In this document: positions 43,341 to 52,372 of the stretch, one piece after another
Position numbering within the stretch: position 1 is the first letter of the stretch
Layout of the letters: every line of letters begins with the position of its first letter
Assembly (NCBI RefSeq): GCF_003855255.1
Contig: NZ_CP034072.1
Coordinates: 2,930,801-2,994,800, forward strand
Direction of reading: 5' to 3'
From: Mycolicibacterium nivoides
Lineage (GTDB): Bacteria; Actinomycetota; Actinomycetes; Mycobacteriales; Mycobacteriaceae
DNA length: 64,000 nucleotides
Notes under the pieces: generated by a model
Database searches by the model: none
Told to the model about the DNA's origin: nothing
Seen by the model: only the letters and a program-made list of their open reading frames with translations
Translations under genes and position numbers: made by a program

Positions 43341-44531
43341 ATGGCTAACAAAGTGTTTGTCGTCGGTGTGGGGATGACGAAGTTCGAGAAGCCCGGTCGG
43401 CGTGAAGGTTGGGACTACCCGGACATGGCGCGCGAGTCCGGCACCAAGGCGCTCGAGGACGCGGGCATCTCGTATGACCAGGTGCAGCAGGGCTACGTCG
43501 GGTACTGCTCGGGGGATTCCACCTCGGGCCAGCGCGCCCTGTACGAGCTGGGCATGACGGGCATCCCGATCGTCAACGTCAACAACAACTGTTCCACCGG
43601 ATCGACCGCGCTTTACCTTGCCGCACAGGCGATTCGCGGCGGCCTGGCGGATTGCACGATCGCGCTCGGCTTCGAGAAGATGCAGCCGGGCTCACTCGGC
43701 GGCGGCGCGCAGGACCGCGAGTCCCCGCTGGGCAAGCACGTCAAGGCCCTGGCCGAGATCGATGAGTTCGCCTTCCCCGTCGCGCCGTGGATGTTCGGTG
43801 CGGCCGGCCGCGAGCACATGAAGAAGTACGGCACCACCGCCGAGCACTTTGCAAAAATCGGCTACAAGAACCACAAGCATTCGGTGAACAACCCGTACGC
43901 GCAGTTCCAGGACGAGTACACGCTCGACGACATCCTGGCCGCCAAGATGATCTCCGATCCGCTGACCAAGCTGCAGTGCTCCCCCACCTCCGACGGGTCG
44001 GGCGCGGCGATCGTGGCCAGCGAGGCCTTCGTCGACAAGCACGGCCTGGCCGGTCAGGCTGTCGAGATCGTCGGGCAGGCGATGACCACCGACTTCGCCT
44101 CGACCTTCGACGGCAGCGCCGCCAACATCATCGGCTACGACATGAATGTGCAAGCCGCCCAGCAGGTTTACGCACAGTCCGGTCTCGGACCCGAGGACTT
44201 CCAGGTCATCGAGCTGCACGACTGCTTCTCCGCCAACGAACTGCTGCTGTACGAAGCCCTTGGCCTGTGCGGCGAGGGCGAGGCGCCGCGGCTGATCGAC
44301 AACAACGACACCACCTACGGCGGACGCTGGGTGGTCAACCCCTCCGGCGGGCTGATCTCCAAGGGCCACCCGCTCGGCGCGACCGGCCTGGCCCAGTGCT
44401 CCGAGCTGACCTGGCAGTTGCGCGGCACCGCCGACAAGCGACAGGTCGACGGCGTCAACGCGGCCCTGCAGCACAACATCGGCCTCGGCGGCGCGGCCGT
44501 CGTGACGGCCTACCAGCGCGCGGAGCGCTAG
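43341..44531 (+). CDS. Lipid-transfer protein / SCPx-type thiolase (Ltp1-like)
   Basis: A 396-residue thiolase-like protein of the SCP-x family. The N-terminal Cys is in [12 protein letters not shown], the His in the loop KGHPLGATG, and the second Cys in the HDCFSANE region. Such proteins are linked to steroid side-chain or lipid metabolism and to Rv2790c (ltp1). The start is the ATG at 43341, not the upstream in-frame ATG at 43329, because a good TTGCCC-16-TATGTT promoter gives a leaderless start here. It converges on the aldehyde dehydrogenase gene with a palindromic terminator between. Confidence 0.87.
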   Translation: MANKVFVVGVGMTKFEKPGRREGWDYPDMARESGTKALEDAGISYDQVQQGYVGYCSGDSTSGQRALYELGMTGIPIVNVNNNCSTGSTALYLAAQAIRGGLADCTIALGFEKMQPGSLGGGAQDRESPLGKHVKALAEIDEFAFPVAPWMFGAAGREHMKKYGTTAEHFAKIGYKNHKHSVNNPYAQFQDEYTLDDILAAKMISDPLTKLQCSPTSDGSGAAIVASEAFVDKHGLAGQAVEIVGQAMTTDFASTFDGSAANIIGYDMNVQAAQQVYAQSGLGPEDFQVIELHDCFSANELLLYEALGLCGEGEAPRLIDNNDTTYGGRWVVNPSGGLISKGHPLGATGLAQCSELTWQLRGTADKRQVDGVNAALQHNIGLGGAAVVTAYQRAER

Positions 44532-44533
44532 GC

Positions 44534-44559
44534 CCGCGCGAACCAGCTGGTTCGCGCGG
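44534..44559. terminator. 26-bp perfect palindrome, bidirectional terminator
   Basis: CCGCGCGAACC and its complement around AGCT form a stem that starts 3 bp past the thiolase stop and ends 3 bp before the aldehyde dehydrogenase stop. Its left half (CCGCGCGAACCAGCT) is repeated at 44573-44587 inside the dehydrogenase coding end. Confidence 0.7.
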
Positions 44560-44561
44560 TC

Positions 44562-45941
44562 TCACTCCGACGCCGCGCGAACCAGCTTGTAGTTCACGAA
44601 CTCCCGGATCCCGAGGGATCCGAGTTCGCGGCCGACACCGGAGCGCTTGGTACCGCCGAACGGTAGCTCCACCGCATCCAAGCCCACACCGTTGACATAG
44701 ACCATCCCGGTGTCGAGGGCGTCGGCCACCCGGTCCGCCTGTGCCGGGTCATCGGTGAACACATACGAGCCCAGGCCGAATGGCGTGTCGTTGGCGATGC
44801 GCACGGCGTGCGCCTCGTCGGTTGCCCGGTACACGATCGCGACGGGCCCGAAGAGCTCCTCGTGGTGAATCGGGTTGTCCTCGGCGACATCGGCCAGTAC
44901 GCCACAGGTGTGAAACGCACCTTGCCGCGAACTGGGCAACAGCGCCTTGGCACCGGCGTCGAGCGCCCGCCGCACCTGGGATTCCAGGTTTTTCGCCGCT
45001 CGCTCCGACGAGAGCGGGCCCAGCACGGTCTCCTCCTTCATCGGATCGCCGGGCGCCACTTCGGCCAGCCTGCCGACGAAAAGCTCGACGAACTCATCGA
45101 AGTGCCGGTCCAGGATGATGATCCGTTTGGCGCCGTTGCACGACTGCCCGCTGTTGTCGAGCCGCGCCTCGACCGCCGCGTCCACCGCTGCGGAGAGGCT
45201 CGCGACGTCCAGCACCAGGAACGGGTCGGATCCACCGAGTTCGAGGACCGACTTCTTCACCGCGCCACCGGCGAGTCGGCCGACCACCGCGCCTGCCCGC
45301 TCGGACCCGGTGAAACTGACTCCGGCCACGCGCGGATCGGCGATGGTGTCGGCGATCTGCTCCTCGGCGGCGAAGATGGTGGTGAACACCGCTTCCGGAA
45401 AACCTGCCTCGGTAAAGATCCGCTGGATCTTCAGCGCGGACTCCGGGCACTGCGGGGCAGGTTTGAGCAGTACGGCGTTCCCGGCGGCGAGACTCGGCGC
45501 GGCGAATCGCGCGACCTGGTAATAGGGGAAGTTCCACGGCATGATCCCGAGGATCACGCCGAGTGGTTGTTTCCGGAGCACCGCGCTCCCGGTTCCCGAC
45601 TGCAGGTCGATCGAATCCTCGGCGAGGAAGGCCTCGGCGACACCGGCGTAGTAGTCGTAGATGTCGGCACTGAACTCGACCTCGGCACGCGCCTGACTGA
45701 TCGGCTTCCCCATTTCGCGCACCGCCGTTCGGGCGAGATCGTCGAGTTGTTCGCGGTGCAGCTCGGCGACCCGCTTGAGCGCGGTGGTGCGCTCAGCCAC
45801 CGAGTTGTCTCGCCAAGAGCGTTGCGCCGCTTGCGCATCGGCAATCACGCCGGCCAGGGCGGCGCCGTCGATGAACGGCAGCTGCTCGCCGGTCTCACCG
45901 GTGGCGGGGTTGACCACTTGAAATGGAATCGAGGTTGGCAT
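44562..45941 (-). CDS. NAD-dependent aldehyde dehydrogenase (succinate-semialdehyde dehydrogenase type)
   Basis: A 459-residue member of the ALDH family. The catalytic Cys is in NSGQSCNGAKR and the general-base Glu in LELGGSDPF. MPWNFPYYQVAR is the cofactor-site Asn block and the GSERAGAVVG loop is present. The closest type by motif is succinate semialdehyde dehydrogenase. It is the last gene of the five-gene operon, 33 bp after the permease stop, and in this setting would oxidise the aldehyde made by the PLP lyase. Confidence 0.9.
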   Translation of the reverse strand: MPTSIPFQVVNPATGETGEQLPFIDGAALAGVIADAQAAQRSWRDNSVAERTTALKRVAELHREQLDDLARTAVREMGKPISQARAEVEFSADIYDYYAGVAEAFLAEDSIDLQSGTGSAVLRKQPLGVILGIMPWNFPYYQVARFAAPSLAAGNAVLLKPAPQCPESALKIQRIFTEAGFPEAVFTTIFAAEEQIADTIADPRVAGVSFTGSERAGAVVGRLAGGAVKKSVLELGGSDPFLVLDVASLSAAVDAAVEARLDNSGQSCNGAKRIIILDRHFDEFVELFVGRLAEVAPGDPMKEETVLGPLSSERAAKNLESQVRRALDAGAKALLPSSRQGAFHTCGVLADVAEDNPIHHEELFGPVAIVYRATDEAHAVRIANDTPFGLGSYVFTDDPAQADRVADALDTGMVYVNGVGLDAVELPFGGTKRSGVGRELGSLGIREFVNYKLVRAASE

Positions 45942-45974
45942 TGCTGCGCTCCAGGTGCTCGTGAACGGATGGGA

Positions 45975-47420
45975 TCAGGCGTCGAGTTGGTCGTATACAT
46001 CGGGACGGCGACGACGGATCACCACCGCGCTCACCGATCCCACGACAAAGGAGGCGAGCACGAAACCCATCACGCCGTAGGCCTGGCCCTGTGTGCCGGT
46101 GAGCAGGCTGAAGTTCGTGACCACCAGCAGCAGGATCACCGCCAGCCCGATGGTGGAGATGATCGGGGCGATCAAGGTGTGCCAGATGCCTTTACCGGTG
46201 GCGACCCGCCGGAAGAACACCAGCATCGCGACGCTGACCAGCGTCATGAGGATCACCACTCCCAATGAGGAGGCCGCACCGGCCAGGGTGAACACGACAG
46301 AGACCGGATCGAGCTGGGCGATGATCGAGGCCAGCACGAACACACCGATCATGATGCTCACGACCAGGGAGGCACGCGACGGCGCGTGATGCTTGGTGCT
46401 GACCTCGCCCAGCCGCGAGGGCAGGACACCCTTCTGCGCCAGGACGAACACATACCGGGTGACGATGTTGTGGAAGGACAGCGCGCAGGCGAAGAAGCTC
46501 GTGACCAGCAAGACCCGGGCCAGGTCACCGAGAATCGGGCCCGCCACCGTGTGCATCAGGTCGAGCACCACGTTCTCGGGATCGTCGGCCGAGCGTTGCA
46601 CCACGTCGCCGACGCCGACCCCCGCGACCACACACCACGCCGAGAAGGCCGAGAACAGGCCGATGACGAAGACGGCGATGTAGGTCGCGCGCGGAATGGT
46701 GCGGTTCGGGTCGCGGGCTTCGTTACGGAACACCGCAGTGGCCTCGAATCCGATGAAGCTGTAGAAGGCGAACATGACGCCGAGCGCGGGCACCCCCTCG
46801 CCCAGCGTGCTCAACGGAACCGAAAGCGAATGGCCCGCACCGCCATTGGTGGCGAATACCCCGATGTTCATCACGATGACGACGACGGTCTCCAAAGCCA
46901 GGGCGATCAGCAGAACCTTCGAACTCAGCTCGATGTCGCGATAGCCGAGCAACCCCACCAGGGCGACCAGCATCAGGGAGAACACCCACCACGGAAGATC
47001 TGTCCCGATCAGATTGCGGGCCGCGACACCGAAATAGGCCGTCACGCCCAGCAGCATCATCGAGTACGCACAGATCGCGACCGCGGCGGCGCCGGTTCCG
47101 GTGATCCGGCCCAGGCCCGCCTGGATGTAGGAGTAGAACGCTCCGGCGTTCGGCACGTATCGGCTCATCAGGGTGAAGCCGACCGAGAACACGGCGAGCA
47201 GCGCGGTACACACCAGGAAGTAGTAGGGCGCTCCCGCGTTGGCGCTCTGCGCGATCAGAACCGGCAGGTTGGCGGCCACCACCGCCAGCGGCGCCGCCGC
47301 GGCGACGACCATGAAGACGATCGGGCCGACGCCGAGGTTACGGCTGAGCAGCGATATGCCGGCCGCGTCGGCGCGGGTGCTCGTCGCATCCGCGGATGCT
47401 GACTGAGAGCCTGTGGTCAT
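45975..47420 (-). CDS. APC-family amino acid permease
   Basis: A 481-residue transporter with about twelve hydrophobic helices. The family signatures are NLGVGPIVFMVVAAAAPL (helix 1), the long loop near residue 240 with FYSFIGFEATAVFRNEA, and the C-terminal helices ending VIRRRRPD. It is 34 bp downstream of the alcohol dehydrogenase gene in the same operon, so it probably imports the amine or amino acid broken down by this operon. Specificity cannot be read from sequence. Confidence 0.9.
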   Translation of the reverse strand: MTTGSQSASADATSTRADAAGISLLSRNLGVGPIVFMVVAAAAPLAVVAANLPVLIAQSANAGAPYYFLVCTALLAVFSVGFTLMSRYVPNAGAFYSYIQAGLGRITGTGAAAVAICAYSMMLLGVTAYFGVAARNLIGTDLPWWVFSLMLVALVGLLGYRDIELSSKVLLIALALETVVVIVMNIGVFATNGGAGHSLSVPLSTLGEGVPALGVMFAFYSFIGFEATAVFRNEARDPNRTIPRATYIAVFVIGLFSAFSAWCVVAGVGVGDVVQRSADDPENVVLDLMHTVAGPILGDLARVLLVTSFFACALSFHNIVTRYVFVLAQKGVLPSRLGEVSTKHHAPSRASLVVSIMIGVFVLASIIAQLDPVSVVFTLAGAASSLGVVILMTLVSVAMLVFFRRVATGKGIWHTLIAPIISTIGLAVILLLVVTNFSLLTGTQGQAYGVMGFVLASFVVGSVSAVVIRRRRPDVYDQLDA

Positions 47421-47454
47421 TTGTGGGTTGTCCTTCGGTGTTCGATCTCGCGGG

Positions 47455-48561
47455 TCAGTGCTGACCGGGGATGAGCAGGGTGCGCAGCGAGGCGCCGGTG
47501 GCGAGTTCGTCGAGGGCGGCCGCGGCCTCCTCCAACGGGCGACGGGCGGTCACGAGTTCGTCGATCTTGAGTTCGCCGTCCATGTAGCGGTCGACCAGCT
47601 TGGGGATGTCGATTGCGGGACGGACGCTGCCGTAGTTGGAGCCCAGGATGCGCTGATCGGCCTCGGCCAGGGCAAGCGGCTCGAAGGACGCTTTTGCGCC
47701 GGCTGCGGGAAGTCCGACGACAACGGCCGCTCCACCCAGGCCCAGCATTCCGATGGCCTGCTCGGTGGTGGCGATCTTGCCGATCGCGTCGAACACGTAG
47801 TCGGCCCCGTCGGGAAGCAGTTCGCGAAGTGCCGCGACCGGCTCGGTATTCGCGGCGTCGATCGCGTCGGTGGCACCGAGGGTGAGCGCCAGGGCAGTCT
47901 TCTCGGGCTGGATGTCGACGGCGACGATCCGGCTCGCGCCCGCGATCCGGGCCCCTTGCACGACCGACAAACCGACTCCGCCGCAACCGATCACGGCTAC
48001 GGTCGCGCCTTCTTCGACCTTCGCCGTGTTGGTGACCGCGCCGACACCGGTGGCGATCGCACATCCGATCAGACAGATGACGTCGAGCGGGGCGTCCTTG
48101 CGAACGCGGATGGCGCCACTGGCCGGCACGATCGCCTCCTCGGCGAACGAGGAGACGCCCTGGTAGTGGTAGATCGTCTCGCCGTCGCGGCTGATCCGTG
48201 AACTGCCGTCGTACAGCACGCCGCCGGGGGCGACGAGGTTCATCGCCACGGTGCAGCGGGCCTCATGACCCGATTGGCAGTACCGGCACTCGTAGCACGG
48301 GGCGACCCAGGACAGCACGACGTGGTCGCCGATCTCCAGATCGGTGACACCGGGCCCCAGTTCGGTGACCACCCCGCTGCCCTCGTGGCCAAGCACCATG
48401 GGCACCGGGAGCGGCCACTCGTTGCGGATGATGTGCAGATCGGAATGACATACGCCCGTTGCCGCGATCTTCACCCGGACCTCACCCGGTCCGGGCTTGG
48501 CCAGGTCGACGTCGGCTACCTCGACTTTTCCGGAGTTCCCGGAGAACAACACTGCGCGCAT
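47455..48561 (-). CDS. Zinc-dependent alcohol dehydrogenase (class III-like MDR)
   Basis: A 368-residue medium-chain dehydrogenase. The catalytic zinc region is ATGVCHSDLH and GHEGSGVV. The structural zinc loop is PCYECRYCQSGHEARC. The Rossmann motif is GCGGVGLSVVQG. AGGAG precedes the ATG by five bases, and the aminotransferase stop is 8 bp upstream. In the operon it may reduce or oxidise an aldehyde/alcohol from the same pathway. It is distinct from the alcohol dehydrogenase at 35829. Confidence 0.92.
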   Translation of the reverse strand: MRAVLFSGNSGKVEVADVDLAKPGPGEVRVKIAATGVCHSDLHIIRNEWPLPVPMVLGHEGSGVVTELGPGVTDLEIGDHVVLSWVAPCYECRYCQSGHEARCTVAMNLVAPGGVLYDGSSRISRDGETIYHYQGVSSFAEEAIVPASGAIRVRKDAPLDVICLIGCAIATGVGAVTNTAKVEEGATVAVIGCGGVGLSVVQGARIAGASRIVAVDIQPEKTALALTLGATDAIDAANTEPVAALRELLPDGADYVFDAIGKIATTEQAIGMLGLGGAAVVVGLPAAGAKASFEPLALAEADQRILGSNYGSVRPAIDIPKLVDRYMDGELKIDELVTARRPLEEAAAALDELATGASLRTLLIPGQH

Positions 48562-48569
48562 CTTCGCTC

Positions 48570-49916
48570 CTAGTTCGATTTCTTCTTGGTGGTGGCCGTC
48601 AAGACCTCGTCGAGGGCCGTCACCACGTGGTCGGCGTGTTCAGCTTGAAACGGCAAGGGGGGACGGATTTTCAGCACGTTCTCGGATCGGCCGGATGCGC
48701 TGATCAGGATGCCCCGGTCACGCAACTCATTGACCACTGCCGAAGCCGTTGCGGCGTCCGGCTCGCGGCCGACTGGGTCCACAACGAACTCCGCGGCCAC
48801 GAAAAGGCCACAGCCGCGGACGTGCCCGATCGTGGGGTGCCTTCGGGCCACCTGCTCGAGTCCGGACCGCAGTCGTGCGCCGACGGCGCTCGCGTTGGCG
48901 ATCAGGTCGTCATTCTCGATGACATCGAGCACCGCGTTCGCGGCCGCGATGCTGACCGGGTTTCCTCCAAATGTGTTGAAATAGCGAATGTCTCGACCGA
49001 ATCTGTCCATCGCGGCATCGGTGCCGACCACCGCGGCGATGGGGATTCCGTTGCCCATCGGTTTCCCGAGGACCACCAGGTCCGGTTTCAGCCCATGCCG
49101 GGTGAAACCCCACCAGCCGGTCCCCAGCCGACCGAAGCCCGGCTGAACCTCGTCGGCAATCCACATCCCGCCGGCCTCGTGCACGGCATCGGCGGCCGGG
49201 GCCAGCCACCCCGCAGGGTCGGTCTGCACACCATCGCTGGAGAGCACCGAGTCGACGATCATGGCGGCCAGGCCGACACCGCGTTGGCCGAGCGTCGCGA
49301 TGGCCGCCTTGACCCGGGCGGCGAAGATCTCGGCGGCGGCCGTGGGATCGTCCCTGTACGAGTCGGGTACGTCGACCAGGATCACTTCCGGACCGATGGG
49401 GTTGTTGGGCCCCAGGCTGGGCGAAATCTCGGCGGCGGCGGCCGTCGTGCCGTGGTAGGCGTGACTGGTGCAGATGATGCCGCGCGCGCCGGTCTCGTAT
49501 CGGGCCACCCGCAGGGCCAGGTCGACGGCCTCGCTGCCGGTGCAGGTGTAGACGATCTTCGACAGCTCAGGCGGGAACAGCGCGAGCAGCCGCTCCGAAT
49601 ACGCGATCAGCGGCTCGGTGAGATATCTGGTGTGGGTGTTGAGCACACGCATCTGTTCGTCCACCCGCTGCCGAACGTGCGGATGGCTGTGTCCGACCGC
49701 CGGAACGTTGTTGTAGGCGTCGAGGTAGCGCCTGCCTTCGGCGTCATAGAGCCAGACGCCTTCGGCACGGACGACACTGACCGGGGCCCGGTAGAACAGC
49801 CGATAACTGGGAGCGAGAACCGCGGAGCGGCGCCGGATGAGTTCCTTGGTCTCAGGTTCGAGCAATTCGTCGTTACCGTCGAACGCGTTCGCCATGAATG
49901 TGCGGTGAGTGTTCAT
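48570..49916 (-). CDS. Class III PLP aminotransferase / phospho-lyase (ETNPPL-like)
   Basis: A 448-residue PLP enzyme. The lysine is in VVLGKPMGNG, with IADEVQPGFGR, HAYHGTTAA and GSEAVDLALRVAR. Several blocks match the mammalian ethanolamine-phosphate and phosphohydroxylysine phospho-lyases, including NNV...VGH, LNTxxRxL, YFNTxGGNPVS and ENVLKIRPP. The adjacent kinase gene, six bp upstream, makes phospho-lyase chemistry (release of NH3 and phosphate) more likely than transamination. The start is ATG 49916, with ATG 49895 possible. Confidence 0.88.
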   Translation of the reverse strand: MNTHRTFMANAFDGNDELLEPETKELIRRRSAVLAPSYRLFYRAPVSVVRAEGVWLYDAEGRRYLDAYNNVPAVGHSHPHVRQRVDEQMRVLNTHTRYLTEPLIAYSERLLALFPPELSKIVYTCTGSEAVDLALRVARYETGARGIICTSHAYHGTTAAAAEISPSLGPNNPIGPEVILVDVPDSYRDDPTAAAEIFAARVKAAIATLGQRGVGLAAMIVDSVLSSDGVQTDPAGWLAPAADAVHEAGGMWIADEVQPGFGRLGTGWWGFTRHGLKPDLVVLGKPMGNGIPIAAVVGTDAAMDRFGRDIRYFNTFGGNPVSIAAANAVLDVIENDDLIANASAVGARLRSGLEQVARRHPTIGHVRGCGLFVAAEFVVDPVGREPDAATASAVVNELRDRGILISASGRSENVLKIRPPLPFQAEHADHVVTALDEVLTATTKKKSN

Positions 49917-49922
49917 CGTCGG

Positions 49923-50990
49923 TTACCGATCGGCCCGGGCCGCCGGGCGCCCGGCGGAGGCGGCGGTTTTCCCGCAGACTGAATGCAGATGTGCCGCAGC
50001 CTCTTCTGGGCTGATGGCCAGAACGCGGTGCAGTGTCGGCAACGTGAACCGCATCCGCATGCTGCCGTAGGCGGTCGGGTTCGTGCTCGCTCGCGACGTC
50101 CACGTCAACGCCTGCACGCACAATCTGGACGCTGCCAACGGATAGATGACAGCCAGTTCGTCGTCGGTCAGCGGTGTCACGGCGTGATACCCGCCGATCA
50201 CCTGGCCGAGGGCACGGAGCGGGTCGGCCTGACGCAACATGGCGTACGCGCCGGCGATCGTCGGCTCGGCGACTCGCACGCTGTACAACGCGTCGTTGAA
50301 GTCGAGCACCCCCGAAACTTGGTCGCGCTCAACATCGACCAGGACGTTGTTGTCGTTCAGGTCGTTGTGCACCACAGCGCGCGGCAATGCCGACAGGCCC
50401 GGTTCGACATCGTCGAACCACCGCAATGCAGTTCGCACATAGTCCATCTCGGCGAGTTCCGGGGCATCGGCGAGGCACGACGTGATCGCGGTACGGGCCC
50501 GGGTCACATCCCAGTGATGTGTGGCGCGCAGAGATTCCGGCGGAAATCCTTCGAGGGCCGCGGTGATGCGCGCGGCCGTCGCACCCAACTGGACCAAGAG
50601 GGCATCCGAATGCCGATCCACCTTGGCCCATTCGACGCCGTGCACCCAGTTGAACACGGTCAGCACTTCGTTTCCGCTGTCGAGTCGGACGTGCCGGCCA
50701 CCGCTCGCCGGCGGCACGATGGTGGGAACCGCGACTCCGGGGTCTCTGCCCGCCATGTGCGCGAGAATGTCTTCCTGCCAGCTCTGTTCGCGGAGGCCTT
50801 CGCCACGAATCTGCAGCTTCGCCAGAAAGCACGAGCCGGAATCAGCAGTGGCCCGGTAGTTGCGGTCGAACTCGCCACCCAGAAAGGCCAGGTCGACAAT
50901 CGACAGTCCGTACTCCTCGCCGAGGAGGTCTGTCAGCGTCGACCCCCAGGAGTCATCGGTGACGGGCAGTGCACCTCGCGATTGCGGCAT
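49923..50990 (-). CDS. Aminoglycoside-phosphotransferase-fold kinase (hydroxylysine-kinase-like)
   Basis: A 355-residue kinase of the APH/choline kinase fold. The catalytic loop is VVHNDLNDNNVLVD, then GVLDFND with the metal-binding Asp. The N-terminal ATP lobe includes NYRATADSG and LAKLQIRG. AAGGA lies seven bases before the ATG at 50990. In combination with the phospho-lyase downstream this suggests phosphorylation of an amino alcohol, such as ethanolamine or hydroxylysine. The substrate is not proven. First gene of the operon, divergent from pucR. Confidence 0.85.
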   Translation of the reverse strand: MPQSRGALPVTDDSWGSTLTDLLGEEYGLSIVDLAFLGGEFDRNYRATADSGSCFLAKLQIRGEGLREQSWQEDILAHMAGRDPGVAVPTIVPPASGGRHVRLDSGNEVLTVFNWVHGVEWAKVDRHSDALLVQLGATAARITAALEGFPPESLRATHHWDVTRARTAITSCLADAPELAEMDYVRTALRWFDDVEPGLSALPRAVVHNDLNDNNVLVDVERDQVSGVLDFNDALYSVRVAEPTIAGAYAMLRQADPLRALGQVIGGYHAVTPLTDDELAVIYPLAASRLCVQALTWTSRASTNPTAYGSMRMRFTLPTLHRVLAISPEEAAAHLHSVCGKTAASAGRPAARADR

Positions 50991-51033
50991 CGATCGTCCT
51001 TCCGCTGGCCGGGGTGTCGCCGGGCGCAGCACG

Positions 51034-51057
51034 TGAATGTGGGGCAGCACACATTCA
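51034..51057. promoter_or_regulatory. Candidate operator, 8-bp arms (TGAATGTG-N8-CACATTCA)
   Basis: A perfect inverted repeat between the divergent kinase and PucR genes. A second repeat, TGTGC-N5-GCACA, lies at 51114-51128 closer to pucR. These are the best candidates for PucR binding and for control of both transcripts. Prediction only. Confidence 0.5.
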
Positions 51058-51113
51058 ATGAGTTCAAAGCGATGCGGTCAATGCCATAATTGGCGCGCAT
51101 TTCGCCCATAAAC

Positions 51114-51128
51114 TGTGCGGATTGCACA
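51114..51128. promoter_or_regulatory. Second inverted repeat (TGTGC-N5-GCACA) before pucR-like gene
   Basis: Five-base arms centred 53 bp upstream of the ATG at 51174, overlapping where a promoter for the regulator would be. It may be an autoregulatory site. The motif shares GTG/CAC ends with the operator at 51034. Confidence 0.4.
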
Positions 51129-51173
51129 TTTCAGATCCTGCGATCGCAGGCCGAGAGAGAACGGGAACGCCCC

Positions 51174-52355
51174 ATGGGACAGCTGGACACCACCACGCAG
51201 CTGATCAGGACCACCGCTCGCCGACTACTCGACGTCCACCTCGACGAGATCGTGGAACGCACCGTGGCACGCACGATCGAGGACGAGCCCACCTACACCG
51301 GCGGTCCGGTCAGCCGAACGGACCTTCGGTACCACATGGATCGGACGATGCGGTTGGCGCTTTCGCGACTGGCCGGCGACGAGATCCCGGCCGATCTCGA
51401 GTCCGTCGCGCTGGAGCTCGGCAAAATCCGCGCTCGCCAAGGTGTTCCGCTGTCCAGCGTGTTGCACGCGTTCAGAATCGATCTGAAGTCGTTGTGGGAG
51501 GCGCTGATCGACGAGGGCCGCGCGGTGGGCGCGGATGTACGGGCCGACTTCCTCGAACGCTCGTCGCTGATGGTGTGGGAGGCCGTCGAACTCAACACCG
51601 AGCACGTCGTCCGCGGGTATCAGACCACCCAGGGCAGTCTCGACGAAATTCGTTCAGCCGCATTCGATCAGCTGCTCACAGGCGGCGAGCTGGAGCCGAG
51701 CGCGGTCGAAGATGCGGCTCGCGTACTGGGGTTGCCCACCGAGGGCAGCTACCACTGCCTCGTCGGCGCTTTCCCGATTCCGCGGCCCGAGGTTCTCGCC
51801 GAATGCAGTGCGGCCCTGCAGGCATCTGGCCGGGCCTTCTACTTCAGCTGGTGGGCCCGGGAACTGCGGGGCGTGGTGCACGCCGCCGACGACTCTTTCG
51901 ACATCACCGAGGAACTGGAAGCGTTGAACGGGCAGACCTGTTCGGTGGTGACCGCCGACAGGCTCGGATCGGTGTCCCGCGCCATCCGCCTGGCCCGGAT
52001 GGCAGTGAACGGCCGCTCCGGCGTCGGAGTCGAACGGCTGCAAGACAACTGGCTGCATGCCGTCGTCGCGGCGGACCAGGAGCTGTCCGAGGAAATCCAC
52101 TCCGCAGTCTTCGGCCCGCTCGAGAGGCTGAGCGACAGCGAACGCCACGGCCTGATCGAGACGGTCGGCGACCTCGCCGCGAATGGCGGATCCATCGCCA
52201 ACATCGCCGAGCGGACTTATCGGCACCGGAACACCGTGCGGGCGCGACTGCGCGCGTTTACCGAGCTCACCGGCTTCGACCTGGCCAAGCCGAATGACCT
52301 CGCCACCGTCACGATCGCGTTCATGATCGACGCCAACAGGAAGGCGGCGGATTGA
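51174..52355 (+). CDS. PucR-family transcriptional regulator
   Basis: A 393-residue regulator. The C-terminal PucR HTH is visible at IANIAERTYRHRNTVRARLRAFTELTGFDL with an ending DLATVTIAFMIDANRK. The N-terminal portion (about 1-160) is the family alpha-helical signal domain and the middle has the GGDEF-like fold typical of CdaR/PucR. It starts at the ATG at 51174 behind a GA-rich stretch. It diverges from the five-gene operon and most likely activates it in response to the imported amine or a product. Confidence 0.87.
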   Translation: MGQLDTTTQLIRTTARRLLDVHLDEIVERTVARTIEDEPTYTGGPVSRTDLRYHMDRTMRLALSRLAGDEIPADLESVALELGKIRARQGVPLSSVLHAFRIDLKSLWEALIDEGRAVGADVRADFLERSSLMVWEAVELNTEHVVRGYQTTQGSLDEIRSAAFDQLLTGGELEPSAVEDAARVLGLPTEGSYHCLVGAFPIPRPEVLAECSAALQASGRAFYFSWWARELRGVVHAADDSFDITEELEALNGQTCSVVTADRLGSVSRAIRLARMAVNGRSGVGVERLQDNWLHAVVAADQELSEEIHSAVFGPLERLSDSERHGLIETVGDLAANGGSIANIAERTYRHRNTVRARLRAFTELTGFDLAKPNDLATVTIAFMIDANRKAAD

Positions 52356-52372
52356 TCTCCACCGGGAGCAAC

